Assembly: GCA_002695185.1 (NCBI GenBank)
Contig: NZOF01000011.1
Span: 1-30,575 of the forward strand
Length of the DNA stretch: 30,575 nucleotides
Source of the DNA: Erythrobacter sp.
GTDB lineage: Bacteria > Pseudomonadota > Alphaproteobacteria > Sphingomonadales > Sphingomonadaceae
Reading direction: 5' to 3'
In this document: positions 24,122-30,575 of the stretch, piece by piece
Layout: each line of letters starts with the position of its first letter
Numbering within the stretch: position 1 is the stretch's first letter
Made by a program: the position numbers and the translations under genes
The notes under the pieces: model-generated
The model's database searches: none
What the model saw: only the letters and a program-made list of their open reading frames with translations
What the model was told of the DNA's origin: nothing

Positions 24122-24721
24122 CTATAGCTGCTTCAACCAGAAGCGCATCAGATGTTCGCTCTCTTTAGCTTGCCCGGCTTCCTTCCAGCGCATGTTCATG
24201 GTGAAGCGCGGCGCAAGGCGATAGCCGCGCCTGTGCCAGAAGGGGGTGAGGTCGCGTGCGCTTTCCGGTCGCAAGGGATGGTCCGCATCCCTCGACACCG
24301 CGCAAAAGACAGCGCTACTCGCACCGGCCTTGCGCGCCGCCGCCTCGCGCTCGTCGAAGAAGCGATGACCCAGGCCGAGCCCGCGAAACTGGGGCAGCAG
24401 CACGGACTCGCCGAAATAGAAGAAGCTATCGACATCGACGCCGGCGGCCAGAAAGGGAGATTTGACGGCATCAGACTGAGTCGCCATGGGCGATGCGGTA
24501 GCCATGCCCACGGGAATTTCCCCCAGCCGTGCGACCACCAACACGGCCGCCTCGTCGCTCAGAAACTCGGCCAGATAGCCGGCTTCATAATCGACGCTAC
24601 CATCATAAAGATAGGGCCAGCTGCGAAACACAGTCATGCGCAAGGTTGCGAGCGCGTGCAGCGACATGTCGTCCTTGCAAATGCACTCGACCCGGATCTG
24701 CTCGACGAGGTCCGCCTGCAT
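24122..24721 (-). CDS. GNAT-family N-acetyltransferase
   Basis: A 199-residue GCN5-type acyltransferase. The acetyl-CoA pyrophosphate-binding motif A is LLPQFRGLGLGHRFFDER, preceded by the beta-4 strand with FFYFGESV, and the C-terminal part has TPFWHRRGYR. I chose the ATG at 24721, which overlaps the preceding TGA by one base (TGATG). A longer in-frame start would lie inside the preceding gene. In this operon the gene is followed by a carbon-nitrogen hydrolase, which is a common pairing in other systems. The acceptor substrate is unknown. Confidence 0.85.
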   Translation of the reverse strand: MQADLVEQIRVECICKDDMSLHALATLRMTVFRSWPYLYDGSVDYEAGYLAEFLSDEAAVLVVARLGEIPVGMATASPMATQSDAVKSPFLAAGVDVDSFFYFGESVLLPQFRGLGLGHRFFDEREAAARKAGASSAVFCAVSRDADHPLRPESARDLTPFWHRRGYRLAPRFTMNMRWKEAGQAKESEHLMRFWLKQL

Positions 24722-25122
24722 CAACCCGCCTTCACCTGATCCAGCCAACCGGCCAGATTATAATGATTGCTGACCCGCGCGATCAGGCCATCGCGCAGTT
24801 CGAAAAAGGCGCCGACGCGCAGAAGGTAACGCTGGCCCGATGCCGGGGGCAGATCGGTATCGGTTTCCAGATATTCCCCTTTCAGCATGAATTCCCCCGC
24901 CGCCCGTTGCCCGTCAGCCGAGGTCAGGAACACCGGATCAATGACCTGTTCCCTGTAGCAGCGGTTCATATGGTCGAGAAACTCGGCAAAGGCTGTCTTC
25001 CCCCTCCGCACCGCACCCTGCGAGGGTTCATGCACGACATCATGCGTCAATAAATCGAGCATCGCCGCACTGTCGCCGCGATTGAAGGCCGCATAATAAC
25101 GGACAAGCAGATCATCGTTCAT
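24721..25122 (-). CDS. NTF2-like/SnoaL-like small protein
   Basis: A 133-residue protein of the NTF2/ketosteroid-isomerase fold (YYAAFNRGDSAAMLDLLTHD at the start, then HEPSQGAVRRGKTAFAEFLDHM and LRVGAFFELRDGLIARVSNHYN). Such proteins in catabolic operons range from isomerases to binding proteins, so no reaction is assigned. The start is uncertain: the ATG at 25122 is used here; a TTG at 25131 would overlap the ferredoxin stop as TTGA and add three residues. The stop overlaps the GNAT gene ATG by one base. Confidence 0.8.
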   Translation of the reverse strand: MNDDLLVRYYAAFNRGDSAAMLDLLTHDVVHEPSQGAVRRGKTAFAEFLDHMNRCYREQVIDPVFLTSADGQRAAGEFMLKGEYLETDTDLPPASGQRYLLRVGAFFELRDGLIARVSNHYNLAGWLDQVKAG

Positions 25123-25127
25123 CGTCT

Positions 25128-25439
25128 TCAATTTTCCGGCGCTATGGTGACCCGAAGACCGTCCATCTCGGCCGTCAGGGGAATCTGGCAGGAGAGACGC
25201 GACCGGTCACTGCGATGATCGCTACTGTCGAGCAGGTCGTTTTCATCCTCGCTCATCGCGGGCATCGCCGCGTCCGGCTCGATAAAGACATGGCAGGTCG
25301 CGCAGGAACAACATCCGCCGCACAGCGCCAGCAATTCATCCAGGCCGCTGTCGCGGATCGCTTCCATGAGCGACAGGCCGGCTTCTGCTTCGATCGGCCG
25401 TTCCGATCCATTCCGGTCGGCAATGATGATCTGGACCAT
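25128..25439 (-). CDS. Adrenodoxin-type [2Fe-2S] ferredoxin
   Basis: A 103-residue plant/adrenodoxin-type ferredoxin. Cluster ligands are Cys40-x5-Cys46-x2-Cys49 ([10 protein letters not shown]) and Cys84 (LSCQIP). The blocks [20 protein letters not shown] and [13 protein letters not shown] recall, from memory, the dicamba O-demethylase ferredoxin very closely. It would shuttle electrons from the reductase at 21928 to a Rieske oxygenase or cytochrome P450. The ATG shares one base with the fghA stop (TAATG). That a demethylase-type ferredoxin is translationally coupled to a formaldehyde-oxidation gene is strong context for an oxidative demethylation role. Confidence 0.93.
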   Translation of the reverse strand: MVQIIIADRNGSERPIEAEAGLSLMEAIRDSGLDELLALCGGCCSCATCHVFIEPDAAMPAMSEDENDLLDSSDHRSDRSRLSCQIPLTAEMDGLRVTIAPEN

Positions 25440-26296
25440 TAGTTCGTCCCTTTCATTAGCCGTTCCGCATGCCAGCGCAAATGATCGGCCATGAAGGAGG
25501 AAATGAAATAATAGCTGTGATCGTAGCCGGACTGCATCCGCAGCGTCAGCGGCTGGCCCGCGCTTTTGCAGGCCGCCTCCAGCAATTCGGGACGAAGCTG
25601 TTCGGCCAGAAACTGGTCGGCATCGCCTTGATCGACCAGCAGATCAGGCAACCGGGCGCCATCCTCGATCAGCGCGACGGCATCATGTCTGCGCCAAACG
25701 GCGCTGTCCTCTCCCAGATAGCCCATCAGCGCCTTCTTTCCCCAGGGCACCTGCGAAGGGGCAACGATCGGAGAGAAAGCCGACACCGCCTTGTACCGAT
25801 CGGGATGGTTGAGGCCGATGGTCAGAGCGCCGTGGCCACCCATGCTGTGGCCCATGATCGACTGGCGTTCCATATCGGCGGGGAAGTTCGCCGCGATCAA
25901 TGCGGGCAACTCCTCCGTCACATAGGACCACATGCGATAATGGAGCGCAAAGGGCGCCTCGGTTGCGTCGACATAGAAGCCCGCGCCAAGGCCGAAATCA
26001 TAGGCTCCGGCCGGATCGTAGGCGACGCCCTCTCCGCGCGGGCTGGTGTCCGGCGCGACGAGGATCAGCCCCAGCTCCGCGCAGGCTGAACGGAACTCGC
26101 CCTTTTCCGTCACATTGGCATGGGTGCAGGTAAGTCCGGACAGATACCAGACCACTGGCAGCTTCACGCCTTCCGCATGGGGCGGCACGAAGACGGAGAA
26201 GGTCATCTCCGTCCCCGTCACGCTGGAAGCATGTTTATGGACGCCCTGGACCCCGCCATGGCTTTTGTTGGTTGAAACGGTTTCCAGGGCCATCAT
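25439..26296 (-). CDS. fghA: S-formylglutathione hydrolase
   Basis: A 285-residue esterase-D-type serine hydrolase that splits S-formylglutathione into formate and glutathione, the last step of glutathione-dependent formaldehyde oxidation. The nucleophile is Ser151 in GHSMGGHG, the acid is around Asp225-227 (DQGDADQF) and the base is His260 (YDHSYYF). The family's N-terminal [18 protein letters not shown] and late HSYYFISSF are intact. Two consecutive ATGs (26296, 26293) follow the VOC stop directly. Length matches the family. Confidence 0.97.
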   Translation of the reverse strand: MMALETVSTNKSHGGVQGVHKHASSVTGTEMTFSVFVPPHAEGVKLPVVWYLSGLTCTHANVTEKGEFRSACAELGLILVAPDTSPRGEGVAYDPAGAYDFGLGAGFYVDATEAPFALHYRMWSYVTEELPALIAANFPADMERQSIMGHSMGGHGALTIGLNHPDRYKAVSAFSPIVAPSQVPWGKKALMGYLGEDSAVWRRHDAVALIEDGARLPDLLVDQGDADQFLAEQLRPELLEAACKSAGQPLTLRMQSGYDHSYYFISSFMADHLRWHAERLMKGTN

Positions 26297-26692
26297 TCAC
26301 TCGCTGAAGAAATAGGCGCAGACCTTGTTCCCGGCCGGATCGCGCAGATAGGCGGCATAGGCGCCGGGCAAGTGACCGCGAGGGCCAGCTGCGCCTTCAC
26401 ACGCACCACCCGCCGAAACGCCAGCGGCGTGGAATGCATCGACGTCAGCTTGACTGGAGGTCGCAAAGCCGATGGTCACACCGTTGCCGGATGGCGCTTC
26501 ACCGTTGCCCGGACGCAGGACCGGAAAGGCCGGCTTGTCCTTGCCATACAGAATGGCGCTGTCACCAAAGGGCCCCAAATTCTTCACGCCCAAAGGCGCC
26601 AGTGCGGCGTCGTAAAACGCCGTGGAAACTGCCAGATCGCTTGCGCCGACGCAGGCGTGCGAAAACACGCCATCACCCGAAATCACTGCCAT
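26297..26692 (-). CDS. VOC-superfamily protein
   Basis: A 131-residue glyoxalase-fold protein starting MAVISGDGVFSHACVGASDL, with the first metal-type His at residue 12, and ending with LRDPAGNKVCAYFFSE, where Cys replaces the usual late Glu ligand. The gene sits between the formaldehyde dehydrogenase (31 nt upstream) and fghA (adjacent). Similar VOC genes accompany these two genes in other proteobacteria, but no function is established. It may handle a hemithioacetal-like adduct (inference). Confidence 0.85.
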   Translation of the reverse strand: MAVISGDGVFSHACVGASDLAVSTAFYDAALAPLGVKNLGPFGDSAILYGKDKPAFPVLRPGNGEAPSGNGVTIGFATSSQADVDAFHAAGVSAGGACEGAAGPRGHLPGAYAAYLRDPAGNKVCAYFFSE

Positions 26693-26723
26693 ATTTATTC
26701 TCCGACTCTATCAAAAATGAATG

Positions 26724-27836
26724 TCAGAACACAACCACGCTGCGAATGCTCTTGCCGGCGTGCATCAGGTCGAAGGCGGTGTTGATCTCCTCCAGACCCA
26801 TGACATGGGTGATCATCGGGTCGATCTCGATCTTGCCGGCCATGTACATGTCGACAATCTTGGGCACGTCGGTTCGGCCCTTGGCGCCGCCGAAGGCCGT
26901 GCCGCGCCAGTTGCGGCCTGTGACGAGCTGGAAGGGACGCGTCCCGATTTCTTTACCCGCTTCGGCTACGCCGATGATGATCGATGTGCCCCAGCCGCGA
27001 TGGCAGGCTTCCAGCGCGGTACGCATAACTTCGGTATTGCCGGTCGCATCGAACGTATAGTCGGCGCCGCCGTCGGTCAGTTCCACGACCTTCGCCACCG
27101 TCTCTTCCCGGCTCAGCCCCTTTGAATTGAGGAAGTCGGTCATGCCGAACTTGCGGCCCCATTCCTCACGGTCGGGATTGATGTCGACGCCGATGATCTT
27201 GTTCGCACCGACAAGGCGCGCGCCCTGGATCACGTTGAGACCGATGCCGCCCAGGCCGAAGATAACGACATTGTCGCCCACCTGCACCTTGGCCGTGTTG
27301 ATGACCGCGCCCACGCCGGTCGTCACGCCGCAACCGATATAGCAGCTCGACTGGAAGGGCGCGTCCTCGCGGATCTTCGCCACCGCGATCTCCGGCAACA
27401 CGGTGAAGTTCGAAAAAGTCGAGCAGCCCATATAGTGGAAGATCGGCTGGCCCTTGTAGGAAAAGCGCGTCGTGCCGTCGGGCATCAGACCCTTGCCTTG
27501 CGTCGCGCGGATCGCGGTGCACAGGTTGGTCTTGCCGCTGAGGCAGCTTTTGCACTGGCGGCATTCCGGCGTGTAGAGCGGAATCACGTGATCACCCGGC
27601 TTGACCGAAGTGACGCCCGCGCCGACCTCACGCACGATGCCCGCGCCTTCATGACCCAGGATCGAGGGGAAGATACCCTCGCTGTCGAAGCCGTCGAGCG
27701 TATAGGCATCGGTATGGCAGATGCCGGTCGCCATGATCTCGACCAGCACTTCACCAGCTCGGGGCCCTTCCAGGTCTACCTCGACGATTTCCAGGGGCTT
27801 CTTCGCTTCAAAGGCGACGGCGGCGCGGGTCTTCAT
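26724..27836 (-). CDS. frmA: S-(hydroxymethyl)glutathione dehydrogenase / class III alcohol dehydrogenase
   Basis: A 370-residue zinc dehydrogenase that oxidises S-hydroxymethylglutathione (from formaldehyde and glutathione) to S-formylglutathione with NAD. Catalytic zinc ligands are Cys40 (ATGICHTD), His62 (LGHEGAG) and Cys169 (GCGVTTG), the structural zinc is held by Cys92, Cys95, Cys98 and Cys106, and the NAD motif is [10 protein letters not shown] at 193-202. AGGAG lies 7 nt before the ATG. It is the first gene of the operon that continues to the ferredoxin reductase and is divergent from a LysR gene. Confidence 0.97.
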   Translation of the reverse strand: MKTRAAVAFEAKKPLEIVEVDLEGPRAGEVLVEIMATGICHTDAYTLDGFDSEGIFPSILGHEGAGIVREVGAGVTSVKPGDHVIPLYTPECRQCKSCLSGKTNLCTAIRATQGKGLMPDGTTRFSYKGQPIFHYMGCSTFSNFTVLPEIAVAKIREDAPFQSSCYIGCGVTTGVGAVINTAKVQVGDNVVIFGLGGIGLNVIQGARLVGANKIIGVDINPDREEWGRKFGMTDFLNSKGLSREETVAKVVELTDGGADYTFDATGNTEVMRTALEACHRGWGTSIIIGVAEAGKEIGTRPFQLVTGRNWRGTAFGGAKGRTDVPKIVDMYMAGKIEIDPMITHVMGLEEINTAFDLMHAGKSIRSVVVF

Positions 27837-27952
27837 GTCTCACTCCTGCTCGTGATCAAGGTCGGAAATGAGCTGATGTGGCTCGGCGCAACCGGCAAAA
27901 TTCTCGCACCACCATGCGAAGATGCTCGTTAGCCAAACCACAGGCCCCTCCG

Positions 27953-27981
27953 ATATTCTTTTCGTGCTCAGGTTCTAGCAA
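27953..27981 (-). promoter_or_regulatory. Candidate promoter of the formaldehyde/ferredoxin operon
   Basis: Read leftward, TTGCTA (27981-27976) and GAATAT (27958-27953) are spaced by 17 bp, a plausible sigma-70-type pair, about 115 nt before the frmA start. The rest of the 207-bp region between frmA and the LysR gene is AT-rich near the LysR start and holds no gene. The call rests on hexamer match only. Confidence 0.3.
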
Positions 27982-28043
27982 TTCGCTCGCGCTGTGATAA
28001 TATAGTCATTCAGCAAATAATTATTTCCTATTAGGGATAATAA

Positions 28044-28949
28044 ATGTCGAGTTGGGACGGGATCGACGAATTTGTTAGCGTTGCGACGACAGGCTCTTTC
28101 ACGCGCGGGGCGCAATCGTTAGGCGTCTCGACGACCCATGTCAGCCGATCGATCATGGCGCTGGAGCAACGAGTACAGGCGCAACTGTTCCACCGCACCA
28201 CACGCACCGTCCGCCTAACCGACACCGGGCGCGTTTTTTTCGAGCGCTGTGAACGGATAGCCCAGGAACGAGACGAAGCCATTGCGCTGATCGGAGACCG
28301 AAGCGAGCCCCAAGGCGAGTTACGGGTCACCTGCTCCACAGCCATGGGGGAGCGTTTTATCTCGCCAATCATTCGTCGCTTTGCCATGCGACATTCCAGA
28401 CTTAATGTGTCCATCGAACTCACCAATCGGGTGACCGATCTGATTGCCGAGGGCTTCGATTTGGCTGTGCGAACAGGCACAATCACTGACTCGCGCCTGA
28501 TCGCGACGAGAGTTGCCTCACGCACACTTTATACCTGTGCTGCGCCCAGTTACCTTGCCACGACTGGACGACCGACAATGGTGGAGGCGCTGGATCAGCA
28601 TGAATGTATCGCGGGCTCTGCGGCCACGTGGCATTTCAAGGTGGACGGCCAGGAAGTCATTCACAGGCCCCAGGGGCGGTTCCGCTGCAATAGCGGCCAG
28701 GCAGTGATGGAAGCGTGCGTTGCCGGCCTGGGCATCTGCCAGCTACCCGATTTCTACATCCTGCCGTACCTGAAGCATGGCATGGTCGAACTGCTGCTGG
28801 AAGACATGCAACCCGACGATGAACCGATCTGGGCGGTCTATCCCCAGCGGCGCCATTTGCTCCCAAAGGTGCAGCAGGTCGTCGATTGCCTGCTGCATGA
28901 GTTAGGGCCGGCGATGAACAGGCCACGAAACGAAAGAACCTCAGGATAA
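28044..28949 (+). CDS. LysR-family transcriptional regulator (CrgA-like)
   Basis: A 301-residue LysR regulator of the CrgA/AaeR-like subgroup. Its helix-turn-helix starts near residue 18 (FTRGAQSLGVSTTHVSRSIM), followed by LFHRTTRTVRLTDTGRVFFERC and the effector domain with GFDLAVRTG and GLGICQLPDFY. This differs clearly from the two regulators of the purine region. It is divergent from frmA, so it likely controls the formaldehyde/ferredoxin operon. AGGGA stands before the ATG. Its base composition is slightly less GC-rich than the purine genes. Confidence 0.92.
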   Translation: MSSWDGIDEFVSVATTGSFTRGAQSLGVSTTHVSRSIMALEQRVQAQLFHRTTRTVRLTDTGRVFFERCERIAQERDEAIALIGDRSEPQGELRVTCSTAMGERFISPIIRRFAMRHSRLNVSIELTNRVTDLIAEGFDLAVRTGTITDSRLIATRVASRTLYTCAAPSYLATTGRPTMVEALDQHECIAGSAATWHFKVDGQEVIHRPQGRFRCNSGQAVMEACVAGLGICQLPDFYILPYLKHGMVELLLEDMQPDDEPIWAVYPQRRHLLPKVQQVVDCLLHELGPAMNRPRNERTSG

Positions 28950-29012
28950 GTCTCGACTTCCATTTATCCCACCAGCTACAGCAGTACGATCGGCTGGCGC
29001 CCTTCATCCATC

Positions 29013-30305
29013 TCAGGCAGCAAGATCCACAAGGGGCACGACCGCTCGAGCCACCAAATCATCCAGACCATCGACGATCCACCGGGAATAATGCCGCTCG
29101 ATCATCACGACGGAGGTGTCGTGCAGCGCGGCCACGAGGCGAATCGGCAGTCCCATGCGGAGGCCCCGAACGATCGAGCTGTGCCGTAATGCATAAGGGA
29201 TGGTTGCGGCTGGGAGCCCTGCCTCTTTCACAACCTGATTCCAGCTTCGGGTCATTTCCGAGGGCGATTTCCATGGCCCTCGTTCGTAACGCTCCCACTT
29301 GACCGCCGAGACCTGCCGGACACGCCAACGTTCCAACAACGGCGCACTCGACGACCGATCCTCCACGATCGGCTTCAGCAGTTCGACGATATCGTCGCCG
29401 ATCGCCACGCGGATATGCTCGTTGTTCTTCTTATTCCCCTTGTAGGATTGCGGGATCATGAGCCGGTTCCGCTCCAGCAACGCATCCGCGACCTGCATCC
29501 GCCGCAACTGGGCGAATCGGGCACCGGTCGCCGCCATGACCGCGACCAGACGCCCCAGATCCTCGTCCATGGCGCAGGCGGCCGCGACGATCCGGCGCAC
29601 CTCGGCATCGGCCAAAATCTGGTTCTCACGGGCCTTCGACTCGGTCACCGCCGGGGCTTCGAGGGACAAGCCATATTTGATGGTCAGCGGCAGATCGACC
29701 GGAAGAACCTTGCGATGCTCTGCCCAGGCCGCATTGAGGGCCGCCTTGAAATCGTTGAGCAGCCGCTGCGTGCTGGTGAACTTCTGTCGGGCCAGTCGCT
29801 TCTGCCAGGCGCGCAGATCCGCCTCCGACAAATCCTTGAGTGCCAACCCTGCCATCCGCTTGTCGCCGAGGACATGCTTGTTGAGCTTGTAATGGGCATC
29901 CGACCGGACATCCCTTCCCGCCTGTGCCGCGCGCCGCGCGTCGCGTCGCACGACATAGGCCGAGATCGCCGTCCCGACGGTGATGTTGGGGTCAAGCGCT
30001 GCCGGCGCACCGCTCGTCTGCCGCTCGACCCATTCGAGCGCTTTTGCCAGCGCCTGCTTCCAGCTGAGGATCGTATCATCGTCAGCGTCACGGACGTCGT
30101 CTGGCTCGCCCAACGTGGCGTTCAAATAGGCATTGGGCACATCGGTGCGCCGGAAACGGACCACCCAGCTGACCTTCCGCGCGCCCTTGTAATAGCCGAT
30201 ATGGAAGCCCTCGGAGACGAGCCGCCAATAGGCCTTGGTCTTGACCGGCAGGCGCAGGCGCACGGCCCGATCCTGGATACGAATGTCGGCAACTATGCGA
30301 GCCAT
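29013..30305 (-). CDS. Tyrosine recombinase (island integrase)
   Basis: A 430-residue phage-type integrase. A core-binding domain spans about 108-200. In the catalytic domain I read Arg263 (ATGARFAQLRR), a probable Lys289 (SYKGNKK), Arg374 in PYALRHSS with Tyr371 where box II usually has His, His395 (ALHDTS) and the nucleophile Tyr406 (ERHYSRWI). The gene reads away from a tRNA-Glu 3' fragment about 130 bp to its right, the usual position of an island integrase next to its attachment site. The ATG at 30305 was preferred; a longer frame to 30377 adds 24 unlikely residues. No strong ribosome-binding site is seen. Confidence 0.9.
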   Translation of the reverse strand: MARIVADIRIQDRAVRLRLPVKTKAYWRLVSEGFHIGYYKGARKVSWVVRFRRTDVPNAYLNATLGEPDDVRDADDDTILSWKQALAKALEWVERQTSGAPAALDPNITVGTAISAYVVRRDARRAAQAGRDVRSDAHYKLNKHVLGDKRMAGLALKDLSEADLRAWQKRLARQKFTSTQRLLNDFKAALNAAWAEHRKVLPVDLPLTIKYGLSLEAPAVTESKARENQILADAEVRRIVAAACAMDEDLGRLVAVMAATGARFAQLRRMQVADALLERNRLMIPQSYKGNKKNNEHIRVAIGDDIVELLKPIVEDRSSSAPLLERWRVRQVSAVKWERYERGPWKSPSEMTRSWNQVVKEAGLPAATIPYALRHSSIVRGLRMGLPIRLVAALHDTSVVMIERHYSRWIVDGLDDLVARAVVPLVDLAA

Positions 30306-30437
30306 AAGCGAAAGGGACCATCCGATTTCTTGTCCTTTTGCTATAGCAGGACTGCCTTGGATTCGCAAGGATGCCACAATGCTAAGTATATGAAATTAAA
30401 TGCATCCCAGAGTGTCCCCAGACGTCTTGGCGGCTCT

Positions 30438-30481
30438 CTCTCACGGCTGAAACACGGGTTCGATTCCCGTAGGGGTCACCA
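30438..30481 (+). other. tRNA-Glu(CTC) 3' fragment, probable attR
   Basis: The sequence holds the anticodon loop CTCTCAC (30438-30444, anticodon CTC), a perfect T-arm ACGGGTTCGATTCCCGT (30454-30470), an acceptor strand AGGGGTC and ACCA (to 30481). The 5' half is missing: the sequence before 30438 cannot form the D-arm or pair with the acceptor, and the anticodon stem is broken. This is what an integrase that targets the 3' half of tRNA-Glu leaves at the far end of an island. Confidence 0.8.
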
Positions 30482-30491
30482 GCTTTCCACA

Positions 30492-30575
30492 TCATTCCAG
30501 CCGCGCCGGGGCCGTCTCCGGCAGCCGCAGCAGCACGGGCAGCACGGCCAGGGCGACGATCGCGATCATCGCGCC
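30492..30575 (-). CDS. C-terminal end of a membrane transporter (partial, MFS-like)
   Basis: The last 27 codons of a leftward gene that begins outside the window. They read GAMIAIVALAVLPVLLRLPE followed by TAPARLE and a TGA at 30492-30494. A final hydrophobic helix ending in RLPET plus a short tail is typical of major facilitator transporters, but too little is present to be sure. It lies just beyond the tRNA fragment and is probably core chromosome. Confidence 0.5.
   Translation of the reverse strand, partial: GAMIAIVALAVLPVLLRLPETAPARLE

Noticed and set aside
1..30575. CRISPR arrays, rRNA genes, toxin-antitoxin pairs
   Set aside because: No regularly spaced repeats, rRNA-like sequence or paired small toxin/antitoxin genes were seen.

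Overview
The window is high-GC DNA that reads as an alphaproteobacterium, most likely a sphingomonad. Pointers are the TonB-dependent receptor style, the dicamba-demethylase-type ferredoxin pair, the IS5-type remnant and the tRNA-Glu sequence. This is judged by eye, without database searches. Almost all of it is two catabolic regions plus an integration boundary.

Region 1 (about 0.3-21.5 kb) is a purine/urate catabolic locus. A rightward LysR-phosphoribosyltransferase pair (1474-2970) is divergent from an isopenicillin-N-synthase-type 2-oxoglutarate dioxygenase (339-1337). An eleven-gene leftward operon (13028 down to 2990) encodes hpxW, allantoate amidohydrolase, ureidoglycine-glyoxylate aminotransferase, allantoinase PuuE, OHCU decarboxylase, an HpyO-like flavoprotein urate hydroxylase, HIU hydrolase, hpxX, hpxY, hpxZ and an SBF-type transporter. 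Nearly every junction is a 1-8 nt start/stop overlap. Together these account for urate to 5-hydroxyisourate, OHCU, allantoin, allantoate, ureidoglycine, oxalurate, oxamate and oxalate. Upstream of it and separated by a strong terminator, a second leftward operon (20408 down to 13226) encodes a TonB-dependent receptor, an NCS2 purine permease, two further 2OG dioxygenases, a VOC protein and a Rieske oxygenase. A divergent LysR gene (20572-21483) shares its promoter region. No molybdenum xanthine dehydrogenase is present. The oxygenase cassette is the natural candidate for making urate from hypoxanthine/xanthine or from N-alkylated purines.

A 208-bp palindromic IS5-type remnant (21480-21687) supplies the stop codon of that LysR gene and truncates a tetR-like gene. 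It is a recombination scar between the two regions.

Region 2 (about 21.9-28.9 kb) is a leftward operon: glutathione-dependent formaldehyde dehydrogenase, a VOC protein, S-formylglutathione hydrolase, a [2Fe-2S] ferredoxin, an NTF2-like protein, a GNAT acetyltransferase, a nitrilase-superfamily amidohydrolase and a ferredoxin reductase. A divergent LysR gene sits beside it. It looks like the electron-transfer and formaldehyde-disposal half of a demethylating oxygenase system but contains no terminal oxygenase. The Rieske protein of region 1 could be the missing partner (inference).

The right end holds a tyrosine integrase (29013-30305) and a 3' fragment of a tRNA-Glu gene (about 30438-30481), followed by the end of an unrelated membrane transporter. 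This is the expected attR edge of an island integrated into tRNA-Glu. The intact tRNA would lie to the left, outside the window.
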